Assembly: GCA_030686995.1 (NCBI GenBank)
Contig: CM060692.1
Location: 17,217,465-17,281,464 of the forward strand
Direction of reading: 5' to 3'
DNA from: Artemisia argyi
Taxonomy: Eukaryota; Streptophyta; Magnoliopsida; Asterales; Asteraceae
Length of the DNA: 64,000 nt
Part shown: positions 21,250 through 32,661 of the stretch, in pieces
Position numbering within the stretch: position 1 is the first letter of the stretch
Layout: each line of letters starts with the position of its first letter
The notes under the pieces: generated by a model
Seen by the model: the letters and a program-made list of their open reading frames with translations, nothing else
Told to the model about the DNA's origin: nothing
The model's database searches: none
Position numbers and translations under genes: made by a program

Positions 21250-21803
21250 TGGGGGTGGCAATTTCTCACCCGACATGAAACCTGAATTGAAACCGACACG
21301 AAAATAAACAGGTTTGAGTTGAGTCTAAACAAACTTCGGGTCGGGTTTGGGTCGACCCATCTAACCCATTTATTAAACATGTCAGGTTCAGATTGGGAAT
21401 TATTTAAGTGGGTCAACCCACCAACCTGTTTAAGATTTTTTTTTTCTTAAACTAAAAATAATTATATTTTATTATACGGGTTAAATAAGTTAAACGGGTC
21501 GACCCGCAAACCCGTTTAACATGTTAAACTCATGTAATGTGCCAACTTTTGTATATAAAATAAGTTAAATGGGTCAACTCGAAACCCGTTTAACCTATTT
21601 AACCCGTGTAACATATTTAACCCGTCAACCCAAGTATATACACGGGGTTAAATGGGTCACGTTCGGGTTATGTGTAAACATGTTAGGGTTAACATAACTG
21701 ACCCGATGATTTAAATGAGTCAGGTTCGGGTTGGGGTTTTCTGACCCGCTAACCTGCCTACCCGAACCCGCCAACCCAAACCCGACTCGAATTGTCACCC
21801 CAA
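21250..21803. mobile_element. MITE with GGGGTGGCAATT ends
   Basis: The left GGGGGTGGCAATTTCTCACCC and right ...AATTGTCACCCC ends are inverted. The body is dense in GGGTCGACCC and AACCCGTTTAAC palindromic phrases. TTACTTACTT occurs on both sides, so the target duplication is ambiguous. No ORF. Confidence 0.65.
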
Positions 21804-23313
21804 CAGTTACTTACTTTACCCTTTAAAAAATAATAATAATAATAATAATAATTATGGTTTTTAGATGACTAATTTACGGGTTATAAGTTAATTGTTACAC
21901 GTCCTTAAATTAGGTAATTTTTTTGTTTTTTGTTTTTTTTGTTTTTTTTTTTTTTTTTTTTTTTACTAAAAGCAGTCTCCCGATTATCAGTTTACCCTAA
22001 AGTAAGGGTTTGACCGCTCTGATGGGATCTGGTATGTTATTGTTGTTATTGTTGTTGTATTCCTTTTTTGACTAGCTGACGTGGTCATTCAGGTTTTTTT
22101 TGCACGAAACAAGTTGAAATTTGTAATCTCTAACATTTTAGTAATATCGTAATAAGAGCATCCACAATGTATATAACTATCATTATTATTATTTTTTTCT
22201 TTCCCCAAATCGTCTTCCCACTATGTTTTACCTATTATAACTAATTTCTTATTGTATTTTATAAATTGAATAGGTAAGTTGTGTGAGAGAGAGTGTTTTG
22301 ATAAGTCATTCCTAAAATAACTTAAGGAAACTTAAGTCGTTGAGGTAAAAAAGCTTTGCCTCTAAAGGTAAAAAGCTTTTCAATGACTTTTTTAAAGGAA
22401 AAAAGTAATTTGGGTGCCAAAAAAGCTCTTTTACAACTCGACTGTCATGATGTTTTTTTAGAGCATCTCCGATAAGAGTTAAAAGAGTTTTTTTTTTTTT
22501 TTCTCTCTCTCAAAAGTCTTTAAAAAGCTTTTTGTCATTGGAGCAAAAGACTTTTAAGGAATGACTTTTCACGTAAAAGAGACTGTCTTTTTTTTTTTTT
22601 TTTTTTTTTTTTTTCGTCAAAAAGTCTAAGACCATTGAAGGAATGACTTGAGGATTTACCCTCTCATGCAATTGTTAATTTTTAATATAAAGTGTGCCAA
22701 TAAAAAAAAGCTTTTCAGAAAGCTTTTACATTTGATGTGAATTTTAAAATAGCTTATTTTCTTACAAAAAGTCATTTGAATGCTCTTTTGGTTTATTTAG
22801 TTAATTTTTATCTAAGTCGCTAGATGCATATTTTAAGTTATTACACTGCTTTTTACAAAAAGCTTTACATTTGAGGTGAATTTTAGAATAGTTAATTTTC
22901 ATACAAGTCTTTATCCTTGGTGGCTTGTTTAGTTACGTTTCATTTGAATCGCTAGATGCATATTTTGAGTTATTACACTGCTTTCATAATGTACGAAGTT
23001 GTTTAGTTAAAATGATTATTTAAGAAAATACTTAAAGTAAATCATCTTTTTAAGATCATATTTCATAATGAATTTTAAAAATTTTCAAGTTTTTTCTATA
23101 ATGTCATTGTATTTTACCAAATTAAGCAAATTCAAACATATAACGCCAAAAAGTGTTAATTTTTAAGAAGTTTATAGTAGCATTTTCTTAAAGCCAAAGA
23201 AAAAACAATAACAAACACCCTTTAAAGGTGTAATTTCGGGCAAAACCAACACCCAAACGCTAGAACATAAACACTGTAAATAAATATACTCCAAAGAGCA
23301 CAATATTTAATAC
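21804..23313. other. MITE debris and homopolymer tracts
   Basis: Contains an (AAT)n microsatellite (about 21829-21851), T runs (21941-21964, 22590-22614) and two GAGCATC-type miniature-element ends (22156 AGAGCATCCACAATG; 22462 GAGCATCTCCGATAAGAG). The phrases CTTTACATTTGA-GTGAATTTTA and CGCTAGATGCATATTTTAAGTTATTACACTGCTTT occur twice (22726/22863 and 22820/22950), a local duplication. No gene. Confidence 0.5.
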
Positions 23314-23316
23314 TTA

Positions 23317-23693
23317 GAGCACTTGGTACCTTAACCAAATTCATGATGGTTAAGGTTTCACCATTTCGTGGTTAAAGCCTTAGTGATGATACCGCCCCCA
23401 AAATTTGGTTAAAGGTTAACTAATTTCGTTAACCTCTTAACGTGGTGTGAAAGTGTGTTTTTTTGTTTGCTTTAACGTGGTGAAAGTTTAACCACCATAC
23501 CGTGTTGTGTGTTAAAGTTTAACTCGGGTTTTTTAGTTGAGTTATGATAAAAGTAGGACTCAAAATGTTGAGTTAACGTTGAGTTATGATAACGGGTGTT
23601 TTTATTTTTACTTAAGGCGAAAAGGTTAAAGTTGATATGACGTTGACATGGCAGTGAGTGAAAGTTTAACTCAAGTTATGATACCCCGTGCTC
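23317..23693. mobile_element. Tourist-like (PIF/Harbinger) MITE
   Basis: The inverted ends GAGCACTTGGTACC and ...ATACCCCGTGCTC are flanked by a 3-bp TTA duplication (23314-23316, 23694-23696), the Harbinger signature. 377 bp, with internal GGTTAAGGTTTCACC-type inverted motifs. No ORF. Confidence 0.8.
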
Positions 23694-23901
23694 TTAGTAA
23701 TTGATGAAGATTTTTTAGTAATTAATTAAGATTTTTTATTAATTTTTTGTTATCATATTTTAGTTACTAACATTTTAATTATTTTGATATTTAATACATA
23801 TTATTATATTTTTTTAATTCTTCTGCCTTTTCTGTTAATCAAATATTTAGCAATTTTTATTTTAAATTACATACTTTGCACATTCGAATTCTTTCAAACT
23901 A

Positions 23902-23941
23902 CTCTCTCCGCCCTTAAAAAATATCCACTATTCACTTTAAA

Positions 23942-23984
<43 letters not shown>

Positions 23985-24180
23985 TTTAACCTAAAATTAT
24001 TTCATTTGTGTTATGTAATAGTTGATAAAAAGTATACCAATAAAAATAGATTTAAAACTCAATCGATTCATATATTTTGCATCAAATATTACATAACTCA
24101 AATAAAATAGTGTAAGGTCAAAGTTAAAAAAAGAGGACTTTAAAAGTCAGTAATGGATACTTATTTAGGGACGGAAGGAG
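23902..24180. mobile_element. Stowaway-like MITE
   Basis: The ends CTCTCTCCGCCCTTAAA and ...TTAGGGACGGAAGGAG are inverted, with flanking TA (23900-23901, 24181-24182). It contains a T38-type homopolymer. Related in style to the element at 5446-5674 but not a copy of it. The 108-residue frame across it is spurious. Confidence 0.75.
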
Positions 24181-24221
24181 TACAACTTTTCTATAGATTA
24201 CAACTAGTACACATTACACAG

Positions 24222-24347
24222 AGAAACCTAAGGCCTTTGGTCTAGCGGTATCTGAGTTGCCTATCAACCTAGAGGTTGTGGGTTCAAGCATCGCTGGAAG
24301 CATTTGTGAAGTTGTATATGGTGTTAAAAAAATTGTCGTTAAAAAAA
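24222..24347 (+). mobile_element. tRNA-derived SINE with A-rich tail
   Basis: The A-box-like GGTCTAGCGGTA (about 24239) and B-box GGTTCAAGC (24281) are correctly spaced for RNA polymerase III. The body GTTGCCTATCAACCTAGAGG follows, and the end is ATTGTCGTTAAAAAAA. A diverged second copy lies at 31178. Confidence 0.75.
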
Positions 24348-24475
24348 CAGCGGAAAAGAATTGCAAACCAAATGGACTGAAAAATGTGTAGCGGGTTCGG
24401 TTTTTAGTGTGAGTAAGAATAGGTTCAATATAATGCCTAATATAGCACCAGCTTTTGGTATGTTCAATATGACTA

Positions 24476-25005
24476 GGGATGGCACCCGTGGGCAATGAGC
24501 ACGGGTACCTCTAACCCGTCACCCGCCCACGTAGTTTTTTTCTCACCCGTCACCCACCCGTCACCCACCAATGGGTAAAATTTTCTACCCATGCCCTTAC
24601 CCGCGGGTATTTGTTGCCCATGAGTAAACCCATGGGTTAGTATTACGCAATAAAATTACAAAACTATGATTTGAAAACAAACTATGAAACCGCCTAATAA
24701 GACACCAATCAATTTGCGAAATACAACTTTGATTATTTGATCTTTCATATCCTCTTTTTAGTCTTGAAACTCAAACAAACTTTTAAGTTAACGTGTTTTC
24801 TTGAGACTTGGTGGTAACTATTAAATGTATACATGCAACATTATAAACATTTTAATTAGTATAATTAATTTTAACAAGGGTTTATGGGTACACCCACGGG
24901 TATTTTGACGGGTATACTTATGGGTATTTTAAATGGGTGTCATGGGTTTACCCGCGATGGGTATACCTCACCCGTCACCCACCCGCCACCGACTGATGGG
25001 TACAG
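24476..25005. mobile_element. MITE built of ACCCGTCACCC / GGGTGACGGGT motifs
   Basis: It starts AGGGATGGCACCCGTGGG after ATGACT and ends near CCACCGACTGATGGGTAC. The sequence after it (TCATCACATGAATTTGGG) matches 56177-56195, where no such element is present, so it inserted into an existing duplicated segment. The ends are hAT-like (AGGGATG) but I cannot read a clean target duplication. Confidence 0.6.
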
Positions 25006-26801
25006 ATTTTCATCACATGAATTTGGGCTCATTTCTTGTTTGGTGTGGCTTCCTAAAATCTAGTATGACAAGATTAATTGTAATGAAAAGTTGTTGGTTG
25101 ATTCTGTGTTCATGGAGTAACTGGTCAAATAAAGGGTGATCGCGAGTGAGTTTTGTTGTATGTCGGGATTATGGGGTAGGATTGAGCAAGCACGCATTAT
25201 GTGCTTTATATTCATTTTTGAGCGACGACGCGGATAGTGTTGGTGCTTTGAGGTAGAAGAGACAAATGGAAAATGTATATATGTTTATTAGTACTGGTAA
25301 GTTATTAAAACGGGGCGAGTCAGATGGGATTGGGTCAAAACGGTTAATTTTCTGAGAAATTGCCTAAATTTGGAAGTGAAACTTTAGATTGCCAGAAGCT
25401 AGGCTTATGACTCTTAAATAGTCTAATCTAACCGTACTTACCAATTGTGAAAAGTATATTAACTCTTCAGTTATGAAGTTAGATTTATGACTTTTAAACA
25501 ATGATTCGTAACATATAACACTCATACTAAAAGTACCCTCATCACATTACAATTTTCACAGATAGTTTGCAAACAATGATTCGTATAACTTATACAGAAA
25601 ATATTGTTAAAATGCTTATAATTGCCTTTTCTTAAATCTCAAAAAGAAGCAATTCCAAACACCCTCTAAAGGTGTGATCAACTGAGCCAAACACTTTCAA
25701 GCTCGTACACAAGTCGATATAAAAAATAGACTTGAAATTTGTTTAAATTATTTTGATATTTAGTAACATATATATTACGTTTTTCGTCGACCAAACATGT
25801 GACAATTTTTCTTCATCGTAATACTTGCATATTAGAATTCTACAAATTGCATTTTTTACTGATCTAGAACCACCACACTAATATAACATGTATGTCAGTA
25901 ACAAGCATTTGCATGTTATCGTTTTGAATGATAATATGTCGTTCTAGACCGTTTGGATCTTCTATGGCTAAATGAGGTAACGTCTGGCTCAATCCAGGTA
26001 TATCAAATTGGATGGCTTGTTGCGTTTTATGTTATTTGCTGTAACATTTTCTCTATCAAGGCCGAACTTCATCATCAATATACTCTTTGATTTGAATAAA
26101 ATAAGTTTAAAGACAACATTGACCACTAAATTTCTAAATCAGATTCTATATTTTATATGAAAGATGTTACATTATATAGTTATATTCTTAAATAATCATA
26201 TCTTAAAGATAACATTTAACTGATAAATAATCAATACGAGGTGTAGAAGGATGTTATAATTCTTTACTAAGAAGAATTACTCTGAATTAGTTCACAATAA
26301 ATAATTGAATTTAAACGGATAACATAGGTGTGAGGTTGGTTTGATGGCAAAGAGTCATTACGCTCAATCGGAAGGTCTCTAGTTCGAGTCATCCAATTCA
26401 GTCTGCCACTTTTTTGCTATTTTTTCCCCCTCCCTAGAGTCATCCAAAACATCTTGACACTTTTTTTTTTCCTTCTTCTTTTTCTTCTTTCTAGCATTAG
26501 TTTTCTATTGATAGTATTTTTGGTGCAGTATAATCTTCAAGTTGACCAAGTATTGTTTTCCAACATGATACTGATAACTTAAACACTTTGCTTTAGCAAA
26601 GTGTTTAAGTTGTAAGTATCATGTTGGAAATGATTCTGGCAAACATGATATGCACTATACTTTGTTGTAAATAAGTGAATGTGTTATGAACGAGTGTAAT
26701 ATATTCACTATACTTTGTTGTAAATAAGTGAATGTGTTATGAACGAGTGTAATATCTCCGTACTTCGTTGCGGGTCTATTTCTTTATTTGTCGATTGCAT
26801 A
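25006..26801 (+). repeat. Segmental-duplication copy (distal part of the unit)
   Basis: Collinear with 39857-40770 and 56177-57200. Shared phrases include TGTGGCTTCCTAAAATCTAG, GGGTCAAAACGGTTAAT, GTTATCGTTTTGAA-GATAATATGTCGTTCTAGA and TAAATGAGGTAA. At 26579-26612 an inverted pair surrounds AAACACTTTG. A 63-bp direct repeat beginning CACTATACTTTGTTGTAAAT spans about 26651-26755. No gene. Confidence 0.8.
26330..26395 (+). mobile_element. tRNA-like T-tailed SINE head, copy 1
   Basis: The A-box-like TTGATGGCAAAGAGT and B-box AGTTCGAGTC are about 38 bp apart, followed by a T/C-rich tail (26411-26490). The other eight copies are at 30100, 40681, 41975, 50953, 51661, 57125, 59190 and 59779. The B box differs from the consensus GGTTCGANTC at one base. 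Confidence 0.65.
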
Positions 26802-26810
26802 AAATTGCAA

Positions 26811-28090
26811 GAGAAAATTACACCATTCGTCCCTATGGTTTACCCAAAATAACACCGCAAGTCCCTTGGTTTTCATTTTTGTGTCACGAGTCCTTATAAT
26901 GAAGTTTATTAACACCATTAGTCCCTATCCTTAACGATCGTTAGCTTTCTCCGTTAACTCCCACATGTGCGTTACATGTGTCGTCCATTTCTAACGACCG
27001 TTAACTTTTTTTCACGTTTTCGTCTGTTTTCGCACGTTTTCGTTCGTTTTTTCACGTTTTTGTTCGTTTTTTCCGTTTTCGTCCGTTTTGGATGTTTTCG
27101 TCCATTTTTTGATATTTTCGTCTGTTTTTATATGTTTTCGTCTGTTTTTGCACCTTTTCGTTAATTGAAAAAAAAAATTAGAAAAAAATTCAAAAAAAAA
27201 AATTTGAAAAAAAAATTCAAAAAAATATTTTCGCTAAAAAGGTTTCCGAAAAAATTTCAAAAACTTTCTTTTTTCAATTTTTTTTCTAAAATTTTTTTTC
27301 GAAAATAATTTTTGAAAAAAAGAATTCAAAAAAAAATATTTTTGAAAAAAATTTAATATTTTCGCTAAAAAAAATTCTAAAATTTTTTTTCTTAAAAATT
27401 TAGAAAAAAAAAATTGAAAAAAAAATAATTATTGAAAATGAAAAAAAAGTTATAGAAAAAGATTTTCAATTATTATTTTTTTGAAAAAAAAAGTTATAGA
27501 AAAAGATTTTCAATTATTATATTTTTTTCAATTTTTATTTCTAAAATATATTTTTTTTAATCTTTAAAAAAAATTAGAATTTTTTTAGCGAAAATATTAA
27601 AATTATTTTCAAAAAAAAATTTTAGAAAAAAAATTGAAAAAAAAAGTTTTTGAAATTTTTTCGGAAACCTTTTTAGCGGAAATATTTTTTTGAATTTTTT
27701 TTTTGAATTTTTTTTCTAAATTTTTTTTTTCTAATGAAAGAAAAGGTGCAAAAACAGACGAAAACATGTAAAAACAGACGAAAACGTCAAAAAAACGGAC
27801 GAAAACGTCCAAAGCGGACGAAAACGTGAAAAAACAAACGAAAACGTGAAAAAACGAACGAAAACGTGCGAAAACAAACGAAAACGTGAAAAAAAGTTAA
27901 CGGTCGTTAGAAATGGACGACACATGTAACGCACATGTGGGAGTTAACGGAGAAAGCTAACGATCGTTAAGGATAGGGACTAATGGTGTTAATAAACTTC
28001 ATTATAAGGACTCGTGACGCAAAAATAAAAACCAAGGGACTTGCGGTGTTATTTTGGGTAAACCATAGGGACGAATGGTGTAATTTTCTC
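26811..28090. mobile_element. Mutator-type foldback element, nearly perfect palindrome
   Basis: 1,280 bp. The left arm starts GAGAAAATTACACCATTCGT and the right arm is its reverse complement. Pairing runs almost to the AT-rich centre near 27450. A perfect 9-bp target duplication AAATTGCAA (26802-26810, 28091-28099) is the Mutator size. An uninterrupted version of the site exists at about 42652-42676 (GCATAAAATTGCAAACCC), proving the boundaries. The mirrored 65-67-residue ORFs are arm translations. No transposase. Confidence 0.92.
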
Positions 28091-28122
28091 AAATTGCAAA
28101 CCCAAAGGTTTATGTGATCTCT

Positions 28123-28345
28123 CGGAATGGTATGGTTGGCTTGACGATGTTCATGTTGCTTCTAAAATTCGGCCGATTCTCGATGGCGTGGGGGGACTCT
28201 TATGTGGGCTATTTGGAGTTTTCGGAATAAGCTAATCTTCTCTAATCTCCCTCCTAAGAAGGCCACTCTTTGGGATTTTATTGTTTTTCAATCTTTTTTG
28301 TGGTTTTCTTCTAGAAATCCTAAAAGTAAGTTTGGCCTATTATAT
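28123..28345 (+). pseudogene. 3' fragment of a LINE reverse-transcriptase ORF
   Basis: One frame reads WAIWSFRNKLIF, then PPKKATLWDFIVFQSFLWFS and SRNPKSKF, a pattern typical of the C-terminal tail of plant L1-type LINE ORF2 proteins. The upstream bit (EWYGWLDDVHVAS) is in a different frame, so it is broken. No poly(A) tail is attached at the right end. Confidence 0.6.
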
Positions 28346-29559
28346 TTCATCAAGTGAGGAAGAAACGTTTATCGCTGACACTAATGGTGTCATTTGGCAT
28401 GAAATTGCACAAAATGACCAAACAATTGAGTTACAAAGACATCCTTTGAACAGTGTCTATGTAAAATCGCGCTAAACATCATAAGTACTTAAGTATTGAA
28501 TGAGATCCAAAACAACAACAACTAAACAATAGCACAAAAGATAATATCTCAGAAGTGGAAACTGAAAATAGTAAGCGAAAAGGAATCAGTCACATAATAG
28601 GAAATGATGGTTCAAGTTAAATGTTGCGGATGGATATGTATCGACAAGTACCTGGAATCATTTTTTTTTTTTTTTTTTTTTTTTTATCTTCGGGGGGGGG
28701 GGGGGGGGGTCTTTGTTTTAGCTTTTATTATAAGGGGGCTTATTGCTTATTATTCATAATTCATAAGTTGCTTGGGTGTTTTTTTAAGCTTATTTGGCCT
28801 GATTATGAGCTTATATAGCTAAAATAGGCTTATGTTGTAATTCATAAGCCTGGGTGTTTGTTTAAGCTTATTTGGCGTGCTTATTGAACTTTTGAGAAGC
28901 TCATAAGCTCAAAGTTTTGAGCTAACTAGCTTATCAATGTGAGCTTATGGCTTATTGAAATTCATAAGCTCAAATTGATATAAGCTCAAAATTTTGAGCT
29001 TATGAACTTTTCAAAAGTTCAATAAGCTCATAAGCCTGCTAATAAAAAGGGGTGTTTTTGTAAGCTTATTAGTCTAGCTTACGAGCTTATAGAAATTTTT
29101 AAAAGTAAATAAGCTCAATTATTTGGACCTACGAGTTTATCAACTTAAACTTATGTACTCGACTATGTATGCTTGATCAAGGTAACCTACTCTTCTCGCT
29201 ATCAGTTTTCCTTTCCGTTAAATGCTATGTTTTCAACTGCCATACATTTTCTAGTATGATAAGTTAATAGTAATGAAAATATCGGGTGTGATTCCGTGTT
29301 CATAGAGTAGCTAGTAATCGGCACTATAGGAACTATATGTCTGAATGATCAAATAAAGGGTGATTGCTGGTGAGTCTTTGTTGTATGTTACAGTTATGGG
29401 ATAGGATTGGGCGAGCACACATTATGCGGTTTATATTCATTTTTAAGTGATGTCGCAGATAGAGTGGTGCGTTGAGGTGGAAGAGACATATGGAAGATGT
29501 AGATATTTTTATGTTATCTGTTGTAACATTTTCGCTATCAAGGCGTACATCATCATAGG
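28346..29559 (+). repeat. MITE-rich spacer with homopolymers and a duplicated segment
   Basis: Contains T27 followed within ten bases by G18 (28660-28711). A hAT-type MITE region follows, rich in AAGCTCATAAGC phrases with GGGTGTTTGTTTAAG / GGGGTGTTTTTG ends (about 28774-29060). From 29220 a degraded copy of the 25.0-25.3-kb segment continues (GATTGGGCGAGCACAC...GAGGTGGAAGAGAC). No gene. Confidence 0.6.
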
Positions 29560-29563
29560 GGTG

Positions 29564-29813
29564 AGCATCGATCGAAGACTGTACCAGTCTAGACTGAGAC
29601 TGAGATAGCTCAAAAACCTAGACCGAGGACCGGATCAAATGTGTTCGGTCTGGTCCAGGTTGGTCTGGTCCAGTCCTTCAGTCGGTCCGGTGCAAGTGTG
29701 CAACAAGGCATTATTGGTCGGTGGTACGTAAGACCGAGACCGCACCGCACCGCTGGTCCTTTGGTTCGGTCGGTCCTCTCAGTCTCGGTTGGCTTTGGAT
29801 ATGCGAGCCCTAC
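29564..29813. mobile_element. hAT-like MITE
   Basis: The inverted ends TAGGGGTGAGCAT and ATGCGAGCCCTA lie inside text that is uninterrupted at about 40425 (GCGTACTTCATCATCAATA). The interior is made of GGTCCGGTC/GACCGAGACC inverted motifs. The mirrored ORFs on both strands are artefacts. Confidence 0.65.
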
Positions 29814-31177
29814 CTCCACATCAATTAATACTCTTTGGATTTGAATACAATAAGTGTAAAAACAACATTGACCTCTAAATTTCTAAATAATCCATAAGCG
29901 TAAAGCAAGAAAATATAAGTGATGATGTAAAATCACATTCTATATTTTACTACATGAAAAATGTTACACTATATAGTTATATTCTTACTCCGTAAATAAT
30001 TAGTTCATGATAAATAATTTAGCTTAAAACTTATCATATTTTTTCTCCTCTGAATTAGTTCACAATAAATAATTGAATTTCAACATATAGCGTAGCTGTG
30101 ATGGGTGGTTTGATGGCTAAGACTTATATCTCGCAAACGGAAGGTCTCTAGTTCGAGTCATAAAAACATCAATCACAATTTTATTTTATTTTATTTTTTT
30201 TATTTTTTTTAATAAATGAGTTGCTGTTGGTTTTTTTCTTGTGTTACTTTTCTATTCATAATATTTTCTAGTTATTATTGCTGTTGAATTTAATCAATTA
30301 TTACCGAATAAATTCACATTCTTTAATGCGTATCAAACATACTAAAATAGTGCAGGTCTATCAATGCAAAAATATAGCACTAAAACCATCACCATTTTTT
30401 ATTGGTACATTCAGTATTTACTTGTAATATAGCACTAGCCTTCGGTGTATTATTCAATATGATGACACTTTACATTCTCTCGATGTTTATTACTTAAATG
30501 TGACTTATTTATCATTTGTACATAATGCTTTAATTAAAAACAACTTTGCAAAAGTATTCGGTCATTAATTTGTACATTGGCGTCAAATTAGTAGATTCCA
30601 TGTATTCATTCTAGGAAAGTCTTTCGTCATATTTGGCTCTTGACTTTAAACATGAGACTTTTTATATGCCTTTTCAATCATTAGGCTATCTTACACCACT
30701 AAATGGACTAGTGATGTCTCCCATTTGGTGCATGACAATGTCTAGAGTAACCCAATAACAAATCACTCAATTTGTTTGCACCAAAGTATTAAGCAAACAT
30801 AGACGTGACTTTGAGTGAAATATCATACATTTTCAAAATGTTACATTATTATTACCTCGAATGTAACAGATGTTAAAAAAATTGTAAAGAGTGTTACATG
30901 TAACTTAAAAGCAAAGCTGAAAAAAGTCAACTGTGACCCTGTACCTATTTTGAATTTTGGAGATAAAAGACACAATTTTGTAAAAAACTTTACACAGATA
31001 AAGTAAAAGATGGAGTAACTTAAAAGCATAAAATTATAGGTTTGACCATGACATCATATATTTACCATACAAATTTTCAAAAGTTATTATGTAACGCTAA
31101 TAAGAAAGCACCAAATTCAATGTAACATATGTGTGACAAAATTTGTTGTCACACTATAAAAGATAAGAGATAAAAGA
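29814..31177 (+). repeat. Segmental-duplication copy, degraded
   Basis: Parallel to 40440-42480 and 47480-48120. Shared text includes AAGACAACATTGACC-type text, AATTAGTTCACAATAAATAATTGAATTT, TATCAATGCAA and GATGACACTTTACAT. Rearranged, no gene. Confidence 0.65.
30100..30160 (+). mobile_element. tRNA-like T-tailed SINE head, copy 2
   Basis: TTGATGGCTAAGACTTATAT, then AGTTCGAGTC, followed by ATTTTATTTTATTTTA. Confidence 0.6.
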
Positions 31178-31316
31178 TAACCAAGGTCTTTTGGTCTAAT
31201 AGAGTTGTCCACCAACCTAAAGGTTACCGGTTCATACCTCCATGTAGGCATTCATGAGATATATTGTGAGATAGGTGGTATAGGTGTGAAAATTGTCGTT
31301 TTAAAAAAAAAAAATT
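31178..31316 (+). mobile_element. tRNA-derived SINE, second copy
   Basis: Diverged copy of the element at 24222, with CCAACCTAAAGGTTACCGGTTCA and the end AATTGTCGTTTTAAAAAAAA. AGATAA repeats sit just upstream. Confidence 0.65.
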
Positions 31317-31639
31317 ACCCTTTATCTTAAACGAGTTGTGTCAAGTTCGAGCTTGGTAAGGCTTGAGCTCAACTCATTTAATATCATATCATAGAACCAA
31401 GCTTGAAATTGGCATGAAAAATTTGCTGTGAAAATATACGAACAAAACGGGCGTAATATTTATAGTAGTTCCAACTCTTGATGTTATTATAATTACAAGT
31501 GAAAAGATCAAGGTTTTATACAACACTAGTATAGCACTAGCCTTTGATATATACAATATTAGAACGGTACTCGCGCAATGCGGCAGCGGGTACTCTGTGA
31601 CTATATTTTGCAGTTGGTTACAGGTTATTGTCTTCATTA

Positions 31640-31970
31640 TTTATAAGTAGAGATTTTCTGCTTTTCTGCTTTTACTTTTTTATTTTTTGTTTTCAGTTTT
31701 TCAGGTTTTCAAGTTTTCAGTTTTTTTGTTTTTCTAGTTTTCAGTTTTTCAGTTTTCCAGTTTTCAGTTTTTCAGTTTTTAGTTTTCAGTTTTCAGCTTT
31801 CAGCTTTTAGCTTTATAAATTTTTTGCTTTTACTTTTTTGTTTTTTGTTTTTAGTTTTCAATTTTTCAGTTATAGGTTTTCATTTTTTTTTCAGTTTTTA
31901 GTTTTCCATTTTCAAGTTTCCAGATTTCAGATTTTGAGATTTCTGTTTTCCAGTTTTCAGTTTTCTGCAA
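31640..31970 (+). repeat. CAGTTTT-type minisatellite
   Basis: About 330 bp of imperfect TTTTCAGTTTTTCAG units with a duplicated TTTTTTGCTTTTACTTTTTT flank (about 31664 and 31817). The 60-residue Phe/Ser ORF is a repeat translation. Confidence 0.85.
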
Positions 31971-32661
31971 TTAATGTTTGAAATTATTCTTCAATCAATA
32001 TTTGAACTTTTTCCATAATAAAAAATAAAAAGTCTAAATTTTTAAACTTTTCTAATTATAGATGTTCTAAATGCATTATCATATAGTATAGATATAGATG
32101 ATGGCACTTCATATACTCTTGATCCTTATTACTTACATGTGACTCATTTATACTTTGTATCATAAAATTTTAATTTATAAAACAACTTTGCGAAAGCTTA
32201 CAAACATTAATTTGTACATTGACGTAAAATCAATACAATCCATGAATTCATTTCTAAATTTTTTTTGCCAAAACACACCGTGTCTGCCGTCTTGACTTTA
32301 AACATGGATGATTTCTAAAAGCTTTCATTCATATTGGGTCGTATTTTATCTCTAAATGACTAATAGTGTCGCCGAATGGCTTAAATTCTAAAATAGCCCA
32401 ATGACTTGTGATATTTGAACATATAAATGAAACGAGAACTTTTTCCCATGTGTTGCAGCCGGTGAAAAATATCTATTTTGTAGCTACCGAATAAAGATTT
32501 AGTATATTTTTATCTCGATACCTGACTTTATTTAGCATTTGGGTTGACCCAAATATAGATGGGTTTGGGTCGGATCAGGGTCACTTATTTATTAAGGGAC
32601 ATCTCATATTAAGTGGACAATTATTATAGATTTATAGTACATTCCAAAATAATAATATGTA
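31971..32661. other. AT-rich spacer, parallel to parts of the duplicated unit
   Basis: Contains duplicated-unit phrases such as GGCACTTCATATACTCTTGATCC and CCATGAATTCATTTCTA. No gene. Confidence 0.5.

Noticed and set aside
24238..24290. Stand-alone tRNA gene
   Set aside because: A and B boxes fit a tRNA head, but no acceptor stem forms and the A-rich tail and second copy make it a SINE.
26967..27934. Mirrored ORFs reading MRYMCRPFLTTVNFFSRFRL
   Set aside because: The identical peptide on both strands is a result of the palindrome, not a duplicated gene.
29610..29844. Two opposing ORFs in GC-rich text
   Set aside because: Arms of a hAT-like MITE.
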